64,000 nt of DNA from Rhizobium sophoriradicis (GTDB taxonomy: Bacteria; Pseudomonadota; Alphaproteobacteria; Rhizobiales; Rhizobiaceae). Position 1 is the stretch's first letter. Each line of letters begins with the position of its first letter. The notes under the pieces are model-generated. The model saw nothing but the letters and a program-made list of their open reading frames with translations. It made no database searches and had not been told where the DNA came from. The stretch lies in contig NZ_RQIH01000008.1 of the NCBI RefSeq assembly GCF_003939025.1, positions 1 to 64,000 on the forward strand, read 5' to 3'. The position numbers were made by a program, and so were the translations under genes. Of this stretch, positions 50,853 through 60,169 are shown in pieces.

Positions 50853-51021
50853 CTGCAGGTTCCCCTCTGCTTGGTGAATTCGGACGCAAAAAAACGCCGC
50901 CGGCATCTGCGTTCGGGGTGGGAAATCCCGGACAGCAAAAACCTTGCGACGTCGGTGTCGAAGTCGGCGCTTAAGCCGCGCCTCTCTGCCTCAGTCGCCG
51001 TTGACCGGGCGTTTGAGAACC

Positions 51022-51037
51022 TGCAATCAGCGTGCCA
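51022..51037 (-). promoter_or_regulatory. Sigma-54 (RpoN) -24/-12 promoter of nrtABC
   Basis: On the minus strand the sequence is TGGCACGCTGATTGCA, an exact match to TGGCAC-N5-TTGCA. It lies about 170 bp before the nrtA ATG, leaving a long leader that includes a GC-rich segment followed by seven T residues (minus strand, 50894-50888). Confidence 0.8.
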
Positions 51038-51179
51038 GTTCCAGGGGATGGCCGGTAACTGCAGGAAGCGAAACAAGAAAATCGGAAATTTCGGATGTGA
51101 CTATTTGTTGTGCATATGTCGAATGTGATTACGATTTGTGCTACTGCGAACGCGGGGCGCACCCGCGGAGCGCCATATT

Positions 51180-51192
51180 TGTGCAGTGCACA
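51180..51192. promoter_or_regulatory. Possible activator dyad upstream of the nrt sigma-54 promoter
   Basis: TGTGCAGTGCACA is a perfect palindrome about 145 bp upstream of the -24 element, a typical distance for an NtrC enhancer. The TGCAC half-sites resemble NtrC half-sites but the spacing is shorter than the usual consensus, so this is only a candidate. Confidence 0.3.
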
Positions 51193-51551
51193 TAAAATGG
51201 CCACGCGGATTTAGGCCCTGCGACCCAATAGAAGGCTGCACGCTCGCGTTCAACGGTTGAAGGCGTTAAGCGGGCTGGTTGCATTCCCATGCTCTCCCTC
51301 TGGCGAATCGCGACGCAGTGGCAGTCCGAAGGCGCCCGTCTCGCAGATCTCCACGCACGGTGAAGTCGTAATTCTTTATATATTCCAGTAACTTTGAGGG
51401 GAGCTGGCCTTGGGAATGATCGCGGAAGTAAATGCGACGACCAGCGATTTCGAGACCTGAACGAATCTCTCTGTTTAGTTAATACTAAATTATCGAATCC
51501 GATGGGAAATTTTGCCTTAACCGGCAGCGACCGTCCCAAGAGGAGACCCGC
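51193..51551. other. Intergenic stretch upstream of the chemoreceptor gene
   Basis: About 360 bp; an overlapping minus frame (51141-51575) shows no recognisable protein. The AT-rich part at about 51470-51515 is the likely promoter area of the chemoreceptor gene. Confidence 0.4.
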
Positions 51552-53426
51552 ATGAAGCGCCCGAGTATCAAGCAAGCCCTCATCTTAAAGCTATCCATCA
51601 TCAGCATGTTCATAGTTGTTCTGTCCTACGTCTCGCTGGACACCATTTCCTCGCTTCGCGCAAATGCCGAACAGGTCGGTACCTTCTGGGTGCATCGGCT
51701 GGTGACGGCGCGTGAAATCAAAGCCAACTTTCTTGATCTGAAACTTGCCCACACCCGGTATTTGCTCGAAGACACGGTGGAAAACGACAGAACCGGAAAG
51801 CAGGCGATCGCGGCCGCTGCCGCGGGGCTCGAGACGGCTGTTGGCGACTACGACAAGGGCGTGCGCACCGAGCGCGGACGCCAGCTCATTAATCAGATAA
51901 AGCCCGAACTCGAAAAATACCGCGCGTTGGCAGAGGAAATGACAGCGCTCGAAGATAGCGGCAAGACAGCCGAGGCAGTCCGCCTTTTTAAGGAAAAGAT
52001 GGTGCCGCAGGCCGAACTGGTGAACAATGGGGTGGCGGATCTGGTGGCATTCATTCTCAGCCAGACCGAAAGCTTTGTCGCGGCAAGCGATGCCGATGCG
52101 AAGTCCGCTTTCATAATGACGGCCGCGATCGCCTCTCTCGCCTTGCTGGTCGCTCTGGCGGGGATCGTTTTCGCGATTTCCGGCATTGCCCACCCGATCC
52201 GCAATACGGCGTCCGCCATGAAGCGGTTGTCGGCGGGCGATCTCGACAGCGATATTCCCTATGCCGGCCGCGCCGACGAAATCGGCGAAATGGCCGGGGC
52301 GGTCGAAGTGTTTCGTCAGAATGCTCTCAACGTCGTCAGGCTTGAGAGGGAGGCTGCCGAATCCCGCAGTGAGGGCGAGGCGGCGCGCGCCGCAGCCCAG
52401 CAGCGCGCCGAGCGCGAAGCCGAACAGTTGCGCTTTGCGACCACGACCTTGGGCGGAGGTCTGCGCCGCCTTGCCGCTGGCGACATATCCTTTCAGCTCT
52501 CGGAGCGATTTGCCGCTGAATACGAATCATTGCGCGACGATTTCAATATCTCGCTGCGGCAATTGGGCGCGACGATCGGCGCGGTGCTGCAGACGGTTCA
52601 CAGCATAGACAATGGCACCGGTGAAATAGCATCCGGTGCCCAGGACTTGTCGAAACGCACTGAACAACAGGCTGCTTCGCTCGAGGAAACCGCAGCCGCG
52701 TTGGACGAGATTACCTCGAATGTCGCGATGGCATCGAAGCGCACCGAGGAGGCGCGCACTATATCCGCAGAAGCCAATGTCAGCGCCCAGCGCTCGGCAA
52801 CAGTCGTGTCGGAGGCCGAGCAGGCCATGCGACGCATCGAGGACAGTTCGCAGCAGATTTCCAACATTATTGGCGTCATCGATGAAATTGCTTTCCAGAC
52901 GAACCTCCTGGCGCTCAACGCCGGTGTCGAGGCGGCGCGAGCCGGTGAGGCAGGAAAAGGTTTCGCGGTGGTCGCACAAGAAGTCCGCGAACTCGCGCAG
53001 CGTGCCGCGCAAGCGGCCAAGGAAATCAAAGGTCTTATTCAGAATTCATCGACTGAAGTCCAACATGGGGTGAAACTGGTTCTCGAAACCGGGACGTCAC
53101 TGAAATCGATCGGCGAACGCGTTGCCGAGATCAACCGAGCCATGGACGCGATCGCCACCTCGGCGCGCGAGCAGGCGACCGGGCTTTCCGAGATCAACAC
53201 AGCTATCAATCAAATGGATCAGGCAACCCAGCAGAATGCGGCAATGGTCGAGCAGTCCACGGCCGCCGCCTCTTCGCTAGCCTCCGAAGCAAGCCGCCTG
53301 CGCCAGCTGGTCAATCAGTTCCAATTGGATGACAGAGACCCCGTGAATGCCCAGTACAACACGCGCTCCTTGGAAAGCAGCATGCCGTCGCAGGTGGTCG
53401 CGCTGCGGCCCGCGATGCAGAGGTAA
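51552..53426 (+). CDS. Methyl-accepting chemotaxis protein
   Basis: 624 residues. Transmembrane helix 1 is at about 12-30 (LILKLSIISMFIVVLSYVSL), a four-helix-bundle-sized periplasmic sensor part follows (about 35-185), and TM2 is at about 190-212 (TAAIASLALLVALAGIVFAI). HAMP follows (HPIRNTASAMKRLSAGDLDSDIPY), then a second HAMP-like stretch (LRRLAAGDISFQL) and the signalling domain (about 355-590), whose hairpin tip reads DEIAFQTNLLALNAGVEAARAGEAGKGFAVVAQEV in pieces. NAGVEAARAGE replaces the commoner NAAIEAARAGE. There is no CheR-tethering pentapeptide at the end. Ligand unknown. Confidence 0.95.
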   Translation: MKRPSIKQALILKLSIISMFIVVLSYVSLDTISSLRANAEQVGTFWVHRLVTAREIKANFLDLKLAHTRYLLEDTVENDRTGKQAIAAAAAGLETAVGDYDKGVRTERGRQLINQIKPELEKYRALAEEMTALEDSGKTAEAVRLFKEKMVPQAELVNNGVADLVAFILSQTESFVAASDADAKSAFIMTAAIASLALLVALAGIVFAISGIAHPIRNTASAMKRLSAGDLDSDIPYAGRADEIGEMAGAVEVFRQNALNVVRLEREAAESRSEGEAARAAAQQRAEREAEQLRFATTTLGGGLRRLAAGDISFQLSERFAAEYESLRDDFNISLRQLGATIGAVLQTVHSIDNGTGEIASGAQDLSKRTEQQAASLEETAAALDEITSNVAMASKRTEEARTISAEANVSAQRSATVVSEAEQAMRRIEDSSQQISNIIGVIDEIAFQTNLLALNAGVEAARAGEAGKGFAVVAQEVRELAQRAAQAAKEIKGLIQNSSTEVQHGVKLVLETGTSLKSIGERVAEINRAMDAIATSAREQATGLSEINTAINQMDQATQQNAAMVEQSTAAASSLASEASRLRQLVNQFQLDDRDPVNAQYNTRSLESSMPSQVVALRPAMQR

Positions 53427-53602
53427 ATTGCGGCCGTCGTCAATCTCGCCTGCAGGGAAACATTCCCGCTGGAGGAAGCTCGTTGCCGCAAGCTGCCCTG
53501 GTTCGACATCAGAGGTCACGGACACATTTCGGCCGATTTGCGATCGGCGACGGTCGGATTGCCGCCGCGCTTGCTCTCGATTAGCACTCTTTAAAATATT
53601 CA

Positions 53603-55369
53603 ATGCGACATTCGGGCGAACGAAACAGCGAGATCGCCTTGAGCAGCAAACGATCCAGAACAAATGTCGAGCTTGAGAACCTGCTTCGCCAGCTTGGACT
53701 GGCCCTTGAAGCGTCCGGGGTCGGGATCTGGCAGCACAATATCGCCAAAAATCAGACGCGATGGGATGAACAGCTCAAATCGATCTATGGCATTCCGAAA
53801 GCGCCGCTCGATGTCATCTGGCTCGACAGCATCCACCCGGACGACCTCGTGCCGACCAATGAAATCTTTCTCCGCGCGATTGAAACCAAATCGGATTATG
53901 CCTCCGAGTTTCGCATCATGCGGCCGGATGGAGCGACCCGCTATCTGCGTTCGCGTGCTCGTTATTTCGTCGACGCGGCCGGCGACCCGTGCTTTGTCGG
54001 CGCCGAATGGGATGTGACGGACGATGTGCTTCTCAACAAGGAGCTGGAGAGGAGCCGGGCGGAGGCGCGGTTCGCGGCCGATCACGATCACCTCACCGGC
54101 CTGTTGAATCGGCGCAGCTTCGATTTCGCTCTGTCCGAATTTGCCAGGCAGGAGAGCATCAAGGTTGCGCTTCTTCATATAGACGTCGACCATTTCAAGG
54201 AGATCAATGACCGCTTCGGACATGCGGTCGGCGACCTCGTTCTCTGTCACGTCAGCAAAATTCTGCTGGAGGCCATTTCCGCTGGTGACGTCGCGGCACG
54301 GCTCGGCGGCGACGAGTTCGCTGTCGTCATCACCGAGGACGAATGTGACAAGACGATTGCGGTGCTCGATCATATTCAGAGACGTCTGGAGAGCCCGCTT
54401 CCTGTCGGCGATCAGACGCTGATCGTGCGGTGTTCGATTGGCGTTGCGAGCGCCATGAGCGCCGATTTCGCCAGGCTGCTCTCCCAATCCGATCTGGCGC
54501 TGTACCATGCCAAACGCAACGGTCGGAATCGGGCCGAGATTTTTTCCGACGAAATGGCTTCGACGCTGGCGAATGAAAGGCAGCTCGCCCAGGATCTGCG
54601 GGCCGGACTGGCGCTCGGTCAGATCCGCCCATTCTACCAGGTGCAGGTCGACGCCAGATCTTTCCGGGTGAGCGGCGTCGAAGCTCTGGCGCGGTGGCAT
54701 CATCCTACCCGAGGAATTCTCGCCCCGGCGCATTTCCTGTCCATCGCCTCGTCGAATGGATTGGTCGCAGAGCTTGACGATGTCGTTCTGAAGGCTGTTC
54801 TGTCGGACATGAAATCCTCCGCTTCCCCACTCAAAGGCATCCGGGTGTCCGTCAATCTTTCCGCCGATCGTCTCGACGATCCCGAGCTGACGGCGAAGCT
54901 CGACGGCTATGACATCCCGCCCGGCCGGTTGAGTTTTGAGCTGATAGAGACGATATTCCTGGACAGCCTGAGTGACCAAGTGCGGCAGAACATCCAGGCG
55001 ATCAAGTCTTTCGGCATCGACATCGAGATCGACGACCTCGGCTCGGGGCATGCTTCCTTGCTGGGTTTGCTCGAGCTGCGGCCGGATCGTGTCAAGATTG
55101 ATCGCCAGCTTGTGACGCCGATCCTGCAATCGGTGCCCAGCCGCCGGCTGGTCGGCTCATTGGTCGACATAGCGCGGGCGCTGGATATGGAGGTGATTGC
55201 GGAAGGCGTGGAAACCCTCGAGCACGCCAACGTGCTTGCCGCTCTCGGCGTCCACACCCTCCAGGGTTATGCGTTCGGACGACCGCAGTCGTTTGCCGAC
55301 CTGTCGGCGCGTTTGGAGCAGGAGATATTCGATTGCGAGCGGGCCGAAGTTGTTGGGGCCGGTCGATAA
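53603..55369 (+). CDS. PAS-GGDEF-EAL cyclic di-GMP enzyme
   Basis: 588 residues, no membrane segment. A PAS/PAC sensor occupies about 28-145 (GIWQHNIAKNQTRWDEQLKSIYG, then FRIMRPDGATRYLRSRARYF). GGDEF domain: about 165-320, with the intact LGGDEFAVVI at 235-239. EAL domain: about 340-580, with EALARWHHPTRG (360-362), NLSADRL, ELIETIFLD, IDDLGSGHASLLGL and ETLEHANVLAALGV. Both catalytic motifs are present, so it could both make and break c-di-GMP; DDLGSG in place of the usual DDFGTG leaves the metal-binding Asp pair in place. The neighbouring chemoreceptor suggests a motility/surface role. Confidence 0.95.
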   Translation: MRHSGERNSEIALSSKRSRTNVELENLLRQLGLALEASGVGIWQHNIAKNQTRWDEQLKSIYGIPKAPLDVIWLDSIHPDDLVPTNEIFLRAIETKSDYASEFRIMRPDGATRYLRSRARYFVDAAGDPCFVGAEWDVTDDVLLNKELERSRAEARFAADHDHLTGLLNRRSFDFALSEFARQESIKVALLHIDVDHFKEINDRFGHAVGDLVLCHVSKILLEAISAGDVAARLGGDEFAVVITEDECDKTIAVLDHIQRRLESPLPVGDQTLIVRCSIGVASAMSADFARLLSQSDLALYHAKRNGRNRAEIFSDEMASTLANERQLAQDLRAGLALGQIRPFYQVQVDARSFRVSGVEALARWHHPTRGILAPAHFLSIASSNGLVAELDDVVLKAVLSDMKSSASPLKGIRVSVNLSADRLDDPELTAKLDGYDIPPGRLSFELIETIFLDSLSDQVRQNIQAIKSFGIDIEIDDLGSGHASLLGLLELRPDRVKIDRQLVTPILQSVPSRRLVGSLVDIARALDMEVIAEGVETLEHANVLAALGVHTLQGYAFGRPQSFADLSARLEQEIFDCERAEVVGAGR

Positions 55370-55438
55370 CGTCGAAGCGATCAAGCGACGGCAGTCAATG
55401 CCTGCCGGCCGAATGGACAACCTATTGGACGCTCACAT

Positions 55439-57094
55439 CTAGCTTGCTTTCCAGTTCGCATTATTGGGGATTGACCGCTGAGGCACGACGACCTGGATGA
55501 TGGACGGACTGTTCAGGTTTTCTTTGGCGCCATTTATGGCGTCCTGCAGTTCGCCATAGGTATCCACTTTCCAGCCCTGGCAGCCAAAGACCTCTGCCAA
55601 CTTGCTGTAATTCCATCGGTGCAGGATGCATGAATTGTAGAACGGCTTGTTACCATGGAAAACCGATGCGTCGGCAAGCCATTGCTCCACGCCATAGATG
55701 CCGTTGTCCATCACGAAGATGATCGGGTTGAGATTGAAACGGGTTTGTGTCGAGAGGCATTGAGCGGTCATCTGAAACCCGCCATCCCCGGCAAAGACCA
55801 GCAGCCTCTGGTTATCTTGCTTCGCCAGCGAAACCCCGGTCGCGGCCGGGCCGATATAACCGATCGCCGAATAAGATGACTGGACGATGAAACCGCGGCG
55901 AGCCCCCACTTCAAGAAGCAGGCTGCCGAAATAATTCAGACTGGCATCGGCACCAACGATGGTATTTTCGTCGATCTGCTGCTGAATGAGATCGTAGAAA
56001 CCCTGATAGGTAATTTCGCCTGCCGGATTCACGACCGGCGCTTGCCGGGCCGTTTTCGCCGGAAGGCTTTGGGCTTTGCATGTCAGCCTTTTGTCGATCA
56101 AGCCGTTGACGAGATCCGCCAACGAAACCTGTGCGTTGAAGATCGTGCCGTATTTCACTGTATCCCAGGAGGCGAATGCGGTCTTAGCAACATCGATAGG
56201 CCAGCCCAAATCGTTGATATCAGTCAACCAGACGCCCAGCGCCAATACGAAGTCGGAGTCTTTGACGAAAGACTGGACATAGGGTGATGATGATTGGCCA
56301 TCGAACACCCCGGCAAATTGGACATCGTCTTCCGACAGGATGGCCTTGCTCAAAAGCTCGGTCACGTAGGGAATTTTGAGGTCCCGAATGAGCCGCTCCG
56401 CCTGGTCGTGGAGGCCGAACCGGTCGATCTCGACACCGATCCAGATCAGCGGTTTGGTGGCATTCTGCAATCTTTCGCTGATTTGCGCGATCGACTGATT
56501 GAGACTGTCCTCGTCGGATATGTCAGGCGCCGCTCTTAATGCAGTCGACGGGCGCGCGCATTCCAGGTCGACCATATCCTCCAGCAACTCGATATAAACA
56601 GGACGTCTTTCCGTGATGCACTGTGTCAGCGCATAATCTATCAGCATTGGCGCAAGATGAGGGCTGTCGATGCGGACGGTAGCGGCGGTTATGTATTCGA
56701 ACACCTGACGATCCGTTTCCCGCCCGCTGATGAAGTGGTGCGAACTGTAGCCGGTTTGTTCGAATGTCAGCGTTTTCTGGATGCTTGGCGCACCGTTGAT
56801 CAGGACGACCGGCACTTTCTCGACGTAAGATCCGGCGATCGCATTTGTTGCGCAAAGCGAGCCTGCGGAATAGGTGACGCACAGCGCACCAATTCCTTTC
56901 AGTCTCGCATAGCCGTCGGCCGCATAACCGGCATTCAGTTCATTCACCTCTTCGATGACCTGAATATCGCTTTTTTCGACATAGCTGTTCACCCATTCGA
57001 TCGAATAATCGCCCGCCACGGAAAACAGGTGCCCCAGGCCCAGTTCGCGAAGTCTATCGACCAGATATTGCCCAACCGTGTATGTATCGCCCAT
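55439..57094 (-). CDS. ThDP-dependent 2-oxoacid decarboxylase (pyruvate/indolepyruvate decarboxylase family)
   Basis: 551 residues, the usual length. The N-terminal PYR domain carries the catalytic Glu52 in EEVNELNAGYAADGYAR, and YSSHHFISG (His119-His120) matches the HH motif of pyruvate decarboxylases. The central domain follows (ATKPLIWIGVEIDRFGL). The C-terminal PP domain has GDGGFQMTAQCLSTQ and PIIFVMDNGIYGVEQ, the ThDP GDG-N motif. It non-oxidatively decarboxylates a 2-oxo acid to an aldehyde. As the last gene of the GMC/TIM-barrel cluster it may act on a sugar-derived oxo acid; the specificity is not readable. Confidence 0.9.
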   Translation of the reverse strand: MGDTYTVGQYLVDRLRELGLGHLFSVAGDYSIEWVNSYVEKSDIQVIEEVNELNAGYAADGYARLKGIGALCVTYSAGSLCATNAIAGSYVEKVPVVLINGAPSIQKTLTFEQTGYSSHHFISGRETDRQVFEYITAATVRIDSPHLAPMLIDYALTQCITERRPVYIELLEDMVDLECARPSTALRAAPDISDEDSLNQSIAQISERLQNATKPLIWIGVEIDRFGLHDQAERLIRDLKIPYVTELLSKAILSEDDVQFAGVFDGQSSSPYVQSFVKDSDFVLALGVWLTDINDLGWPIDVAKTAFASWDTVKYGTIFNAQVSLADLVNGLIDKRLTCKAQSLPAKTARQAPVVNPAGEITYQGFYDLIQQQIDENTIVGADASLNYFGSLLLEVGARRGFIVQSSYSAIGYIGPAATGVSLAKQDNQRLLVFAGDGGFQMTAQCLSTQTRFNLNPIIFVMDNGIYGVEQWLADASVFHGNKPFYNSCILHRWNYSKLAEVFGCQGWKVDTYGELQDAINGAKENLNSPSIIQVVVPQRSIPNNANWKAS

Positions 57095-57132
57095 GTTCCA
57101 ACGGCTCCCCTGTTGACGAGAATTGACGAATA

Positions 57133-57957
57133 TTAGAACTCGCTCGCGTTATCGAATAAGCGCGGTATGTATATGTCGAATATTCCGGGGCATTTTCGTT
57201 CGGGAAATCTTTCCAGCAGGAAGCGCTTGAAAGCATCATTGGTGAGTCCGTTGCCGGCGGCCTCCATGGCGACGGACAAATACTCTATATTTTTGGCAAC
57301 CTCGTTTTTGTCAGCCGGAAAGCCGTGACCGGGAAGGAACAGCTCATAGTCGGACAGCAGCATGCCCTGCAAAATCCCGATCCAATGCTCCATATATTTC
57401 GTCAGATAAAGGTGCGTTCCGCTGTAGATCAGGTCTTGCGCAATAAAAACGCCGACATCAGGAAGACCTATGGTGAGGAGAAAATCGATCTCCGTATCAA
57501 CGACTTCATCAAATACGTATTTGACACCGTCGATGATCTCGTGGCCGGCACGGACGGTTTTTTCGGGAATTACCAAGCTCGTCGGAGCGAGGTTGCCCAG
57601 TTTCCAATGGTCATTCAGGGAATCCTGCCCATGCTGCCTCAGGAACTCCTTCGTTTCCGACAGTGCATGAATCGGAATGTCGCTGAATGCGGCTCCCAGG
57701 CCGAACCAATGGTCGGGGTGCCTGTGCGACAGGTAAATCCGGTCGATCTCCTTGCCGATACTGTCGGCATAGGCCCTGAATTGCAGCGCATAGGGAACGA
57801 GGAATTGCCCATCGACAAGAACAAGCTTGTTCCTGCTCTCGATGATGTGCGTCGCATTGGCGATATTGTCATCCGTGAAAGCCGAAATGAAAGTATGAAT
57901 ACGGACATCGCCTGCTCGCCTGACGATTTTAATGGGCTCCGGCAATTGGGCCACCAT
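57133..57957 (-). CDS. Metallo-beta-lactamase-fold hydrolase
   Basis: 274 residues. The metal site SHRHPDHWFG (His78, His80, Asp82, His83) is the HxHxDH motif; the later Asp in GVFIAQDLIYSG and the His in LFLPGHGFPADKNEV provide the remaining ligands. There is no signal peptide. Such enzymes include lactonases, glyoxalase II and other thioester or lactone hydrolases. It lies 38 bp upstream of the decarboxylase gene in the same direction, so the two are probably co-transcribed. A role as sugar-lactone hydrolase in this cluster is inference. Confidence 0.85.
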   Translation of the reverse strand: MVAQLPEPIKIVRRAGDVRIHTFISAFTDDNIANATHIIESRNKLVLVDGQFLVPYALQFRAYADSIGKEIDRIYLSHRHPDHWFGLGAAFSDIPIHALSETKEFLRQHGQDSLNDHWKLGNLAPTSLVIPEKTVRAGHEIIDGVKYVFDEVVDTEIDFLLTIGLPDVGVFIAQDLIYSGTHLYLTKYMEHWIGILQGMLLSDYELFLPGHGFPADKNEVAKNIEYLSVAMEAAGNGLTNDAFKRFLLERFPERKCPGIFDIYIPRLFDNASEF

Positions 57958-58073
57958 CGGTATCTCCCTGTTTGAAGGTCGTTGACTGAGGTTTGACGTT
58001 CACCCGGGCATGGCGGAGATTTGGTTCCCCAGCATTCGCCGGCTGTTTCCAACATTTGCGCGCCGGAGCGCCA

Positions 58074-59105
58074 TCACGGATGAGATCGACGACCGTGGGA
58101 CGCGATCTTTTCCTCCAATGTCCTCAGGGCTGCGCGCGCAACGTCGTAGGCGCTGTCGACGCCCGCCTCGGGCGCGTCCTCGCCGGGCCGCCAGAAGCGT
58201 CTGCGCGTCATTCGCATCGAGCTCTCGAAGGGGGGAATCGCGTTGAAGACTTCGACGAGATAAGGGCCGGAATAGACCGGTACGATTTCGTCCAGCATGA
58301 TCTCCCAGGGAATCCAGCTATCGCTGACAGCGCCCCGGTCCGGCGCTGAGATATGAACGTAATTCAGCCGGCTCTGCTGTGCTGCCCGGGCGACATTTTT
58401 CCTGAAGATTGCCGGCCCCTGGCTTTCCATCACGACCTGGGCTGTATCGATCGTGACGCCACAGACCGGAATGTCGGCGCTTTCGAGAAAATCCAGCGCT
58501 TCCGAGACCATTGTCGGCCCGGGCGTTTCCCAATTCTTGACGGGTTCGATGGCGAGCTTCACCCGCTTCTCGGCGGAATATTGCGCCAATTCTCGGAAGA
58601 TGGAGGCCGCCGCCGCGTATCGCGGCTTCATCCAATCCTGAAGCGCGTCGCTCCATATCCCTTCACCGTCATCCGTCAGCGGAAAGATGCCATAGGGGTA
58701 AAGGAACGGCCCTGACATGATCGTATTCTCGCCGCCCAGCACCGAGGTGATGTCGACGCGGGACTTGAGATAGGACAATGCCTGCTTACGCTGTTCCTCG
58801 TAGGGCGAGGTCGGATCGAAGCTTCGCGTGGTCCCCACATTGGTTGTGAACTTCACATCCCGGAAGCCGGCCCGATCGAACGCTCGTCTGAGGCTGATAT
58901 AGCTTTCGACCTCAGCGTGATGATCGGCATGGGCCGGTCCTGGGGCGATATGCACATCGAAGCCGGTGTAGCCGATCTCGGTGAGAGCTTCCAGATGTCT
59001 GACGAGAACCTGGGTATAGGCAGCGTCATTCGGCCTCAAGTCCGCTGTAAACATAAAGAAGCTGAAATATATATCTCGCCTGCGTGCCTCTTCCATCTTC
59101 ATCAC
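58074..59105 (-). CDS. Xylose-isomerase-like TIM barrel protein (AP_endonuc_2 family)
   Basis: 343 residues. Barrel segments include IYFSFFMFTADLRPNDA, ALTEIGYTGFDVHIAPGPAHADHHAE, VKLAIEPVKNWETPGP (metal Glu), VCGVTIDTAQVVMESQGP (metal Asp), LNYVHISAPDRGAVSDSW (metal His area) and YSGPYLVEVFNAI (last metal Glu). This is the sugar phosphate isomerase/epimerase fold used by isomerases, epimerases, inosose dehydratases and the beta-eliminating deglycosylases of 3-keto-C-glycosides. No signal peptide. It is in the minus-strand cluster between the other barrel gene and the hydrolase. Confidence 0.82.
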   Translation of the reverse strand: MMKMEEARRRDIYFSFFMFTADLRPNDAAYTQVLVRHLEALTEIGYTGFDVHIAPGPAHADHHAEVESYISLRRAFDRAGFRDVKFTTNVGTTRSFDPTSPYEEQRKQALSYLKSRVDITSVLGGENTIMSGPFLYPYGIFPLTDDGEGIWSDALQDWMKPRYAAAASIFRELAQYSAEKRVKLAIEPVKNWETPGPTMVSEALDFLESADIPVCGVTIDTAQVVMESQGPAIFRKNVARAAQQSRLNYVHISAPDRGAVSDSWIPWEIMLDEIVPVYSGPYLVEVFNAIPPFESSMRMTRRRFWRPGEDAPEAGVDSAYDVARAALRTLEEKIASHGRRSHP

Positions 59106-59146
59106 TCCAGCTGTGGCTATCCAGTAATGCGTGGTTCAGGGTGATG

Positions 59147-59174
59147 TCTCGCCCGGCATTGTGATGAGGCGAGA
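59147..59174. repeat. Hairpin between the two TIM-barrel genes
   Basis: TCTCGCC and GGCGAGA are perfect 7-base arms around a 14-base loop in the 125-bp gap. There is no T-run, so it may be a processing or stability element rather than a terminator. Confidence 0.35.
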
Positions 59175-59230
59175 TCCGTCCCCGCCTCCTTCACATTGTC
59201 ATCGGGGCGAAACAAACGGTCCGCGCCGGG

Positions 59231-60169
59231 CTACCATCCAAGCAGCTTGCGCAGATATTCGCGGCCCATTTTCGCGTATTGCAGCGGATTGGCCTTGGCC
59301 GGGTCCTGCTCTGCCTCGATGCAGATCCAACCGGCGAAATCCGCCTCGGCCAACGCATCGAGGATTTCCGGAAAGGTTTCTATGGAGCCGTCGCCCGGCA
59401 CGGTGAAGATCCCCGCCTCGATCCCTTGCTGAAAGGACAATTCTCTGTTGTGAATGTTCTTAACCACCTCGGCGCGAATGTCTTTCAGGTGAACATGCTT
59501 GATGCGGTGGGCGTATTTTCTGGCCAGCGCCAGCGGATCGACGCCGGCGGCCGCCTGGTGCGCGGTATCGAGAAGCATGTTGACCAGGCGAGGATCCGTC
59601 TCGTCCATGAGCCGGTGGATCGCTTCCGTCTTCATCACCCCGGTTCCGAGATGCGGGTGATAGCAGAGCCGGCGGTTGCGGGCCCTGGCCTTCTCTCCGG
59701 CTGCGTGCAGGCCTTCGATCAGCTGTTTCCACTGGTCCTCGGAGAATTCGGGGCAATTGGGAAACAGGGCGACCGGAAGCGGATTGACCGCTCCGCCAAA
59801 TTCGGCGACGACGAGATCGGCCCTGCGCGGATCGTCGCTGCCGCCTTCCATGGCTTCGAGGAAGTCGAGCTGAGCATCGACGCTTTCAAGCGTGTGACGA
59901 TTCATCGCCTTGATGGTGAAGTAAGTGCTCACCCAAGGCTCCGAAATCCGCAATCCCCTGAGTTCGAGGACGGGGCGCAAGATTTTCGGATCCGTCGGAT
60001 ATTTATGGCCGACGCCGCACCCGACATAGCCGGCGAGCGCCATTTCACTCAGAGCCTGCTCGTAGGGGATGCCGATGTCGATATTGATGAAATCGTCATT
60101 CCACCAGAGCGTGGGGATGACGCCGAGCCAGACCTTAGCGGGCGTCAATCGATGCAGATAATTCGTCAT
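59231..60169 (-). CDS. IolE-like TIM barrel protein (inosose dehydratase / sugar isomerase family)
   Basis: 312 residues from ATG 60169 (MTNYLHRL); the frame also opens at 60196. It begins VWLGVIPTLWWNDDF, the GV.P..W.NDD pattern of myo-inosose dehydratase IolE. GYVGCGVGHKYPTDPKILRPVLELRGL, RLCYHPHLGTGVMKTEAIHRLMDET, VNMLLDTAHQAAAGVDP (metal Asp/His) and IKHVHLKDIRAEVV follow, with WICIEAEQDPAKANPLQYA at the end (metal Glu). The motifs match IolE closely, so dehydration of a keto-cyclitol or keto-sugar is likely. Its start overlaps the end of the FAD-SLDH-type gene. Confidence 0.85.
   Translation of the reverse strand: MTNYLHRLTPAKVWLGVIPTLWWNDDFINIDIGIPYEQALSEMALAGYVGCGVGHKYPTDPKILRPVLELRGLRISEPWVSTYFTIKAMNRHTLESVDAQLDFLEAMEGGSDDPRRADLVVAEFGGAVNPLPVALFPNCPEFSEDQWKQLIEGLHAAGEKARARNRRLCYHPHLGTGVMKTEAIHRLMDETDPRLVNMLLDTAHQAAAGVDPLALARKYAHRIKHVHLKDIRAEVVKNIHNRELSFQQGIEAGIFTVPGDGSIETFPEILDALAEADFAGWICIEAEQDPAKANPLQYAKMGREYLRKLLGW

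Noticed and set aside
49398..51128. 576-codon open frame on the plus strand
   Set aside because: Covers nrtA in antisense and runs over its sigma-54 promoter; the minus strand encodes a clear NrtA with Tat signal.
51151..51167. CGCGGG-GCGCA-CCCGCG hairpin upstream of nrtA considered as a terminator
   Set aside because: No T-run on either side, and it lies upstream of two promoters; probably incidental in GC-rich DNA.
51141..51575. 144-codon minus frame upstream of the chemoreceptor
   Set aside because: Overlaps the chemoreceptor start and the likely promoter area; no family features.
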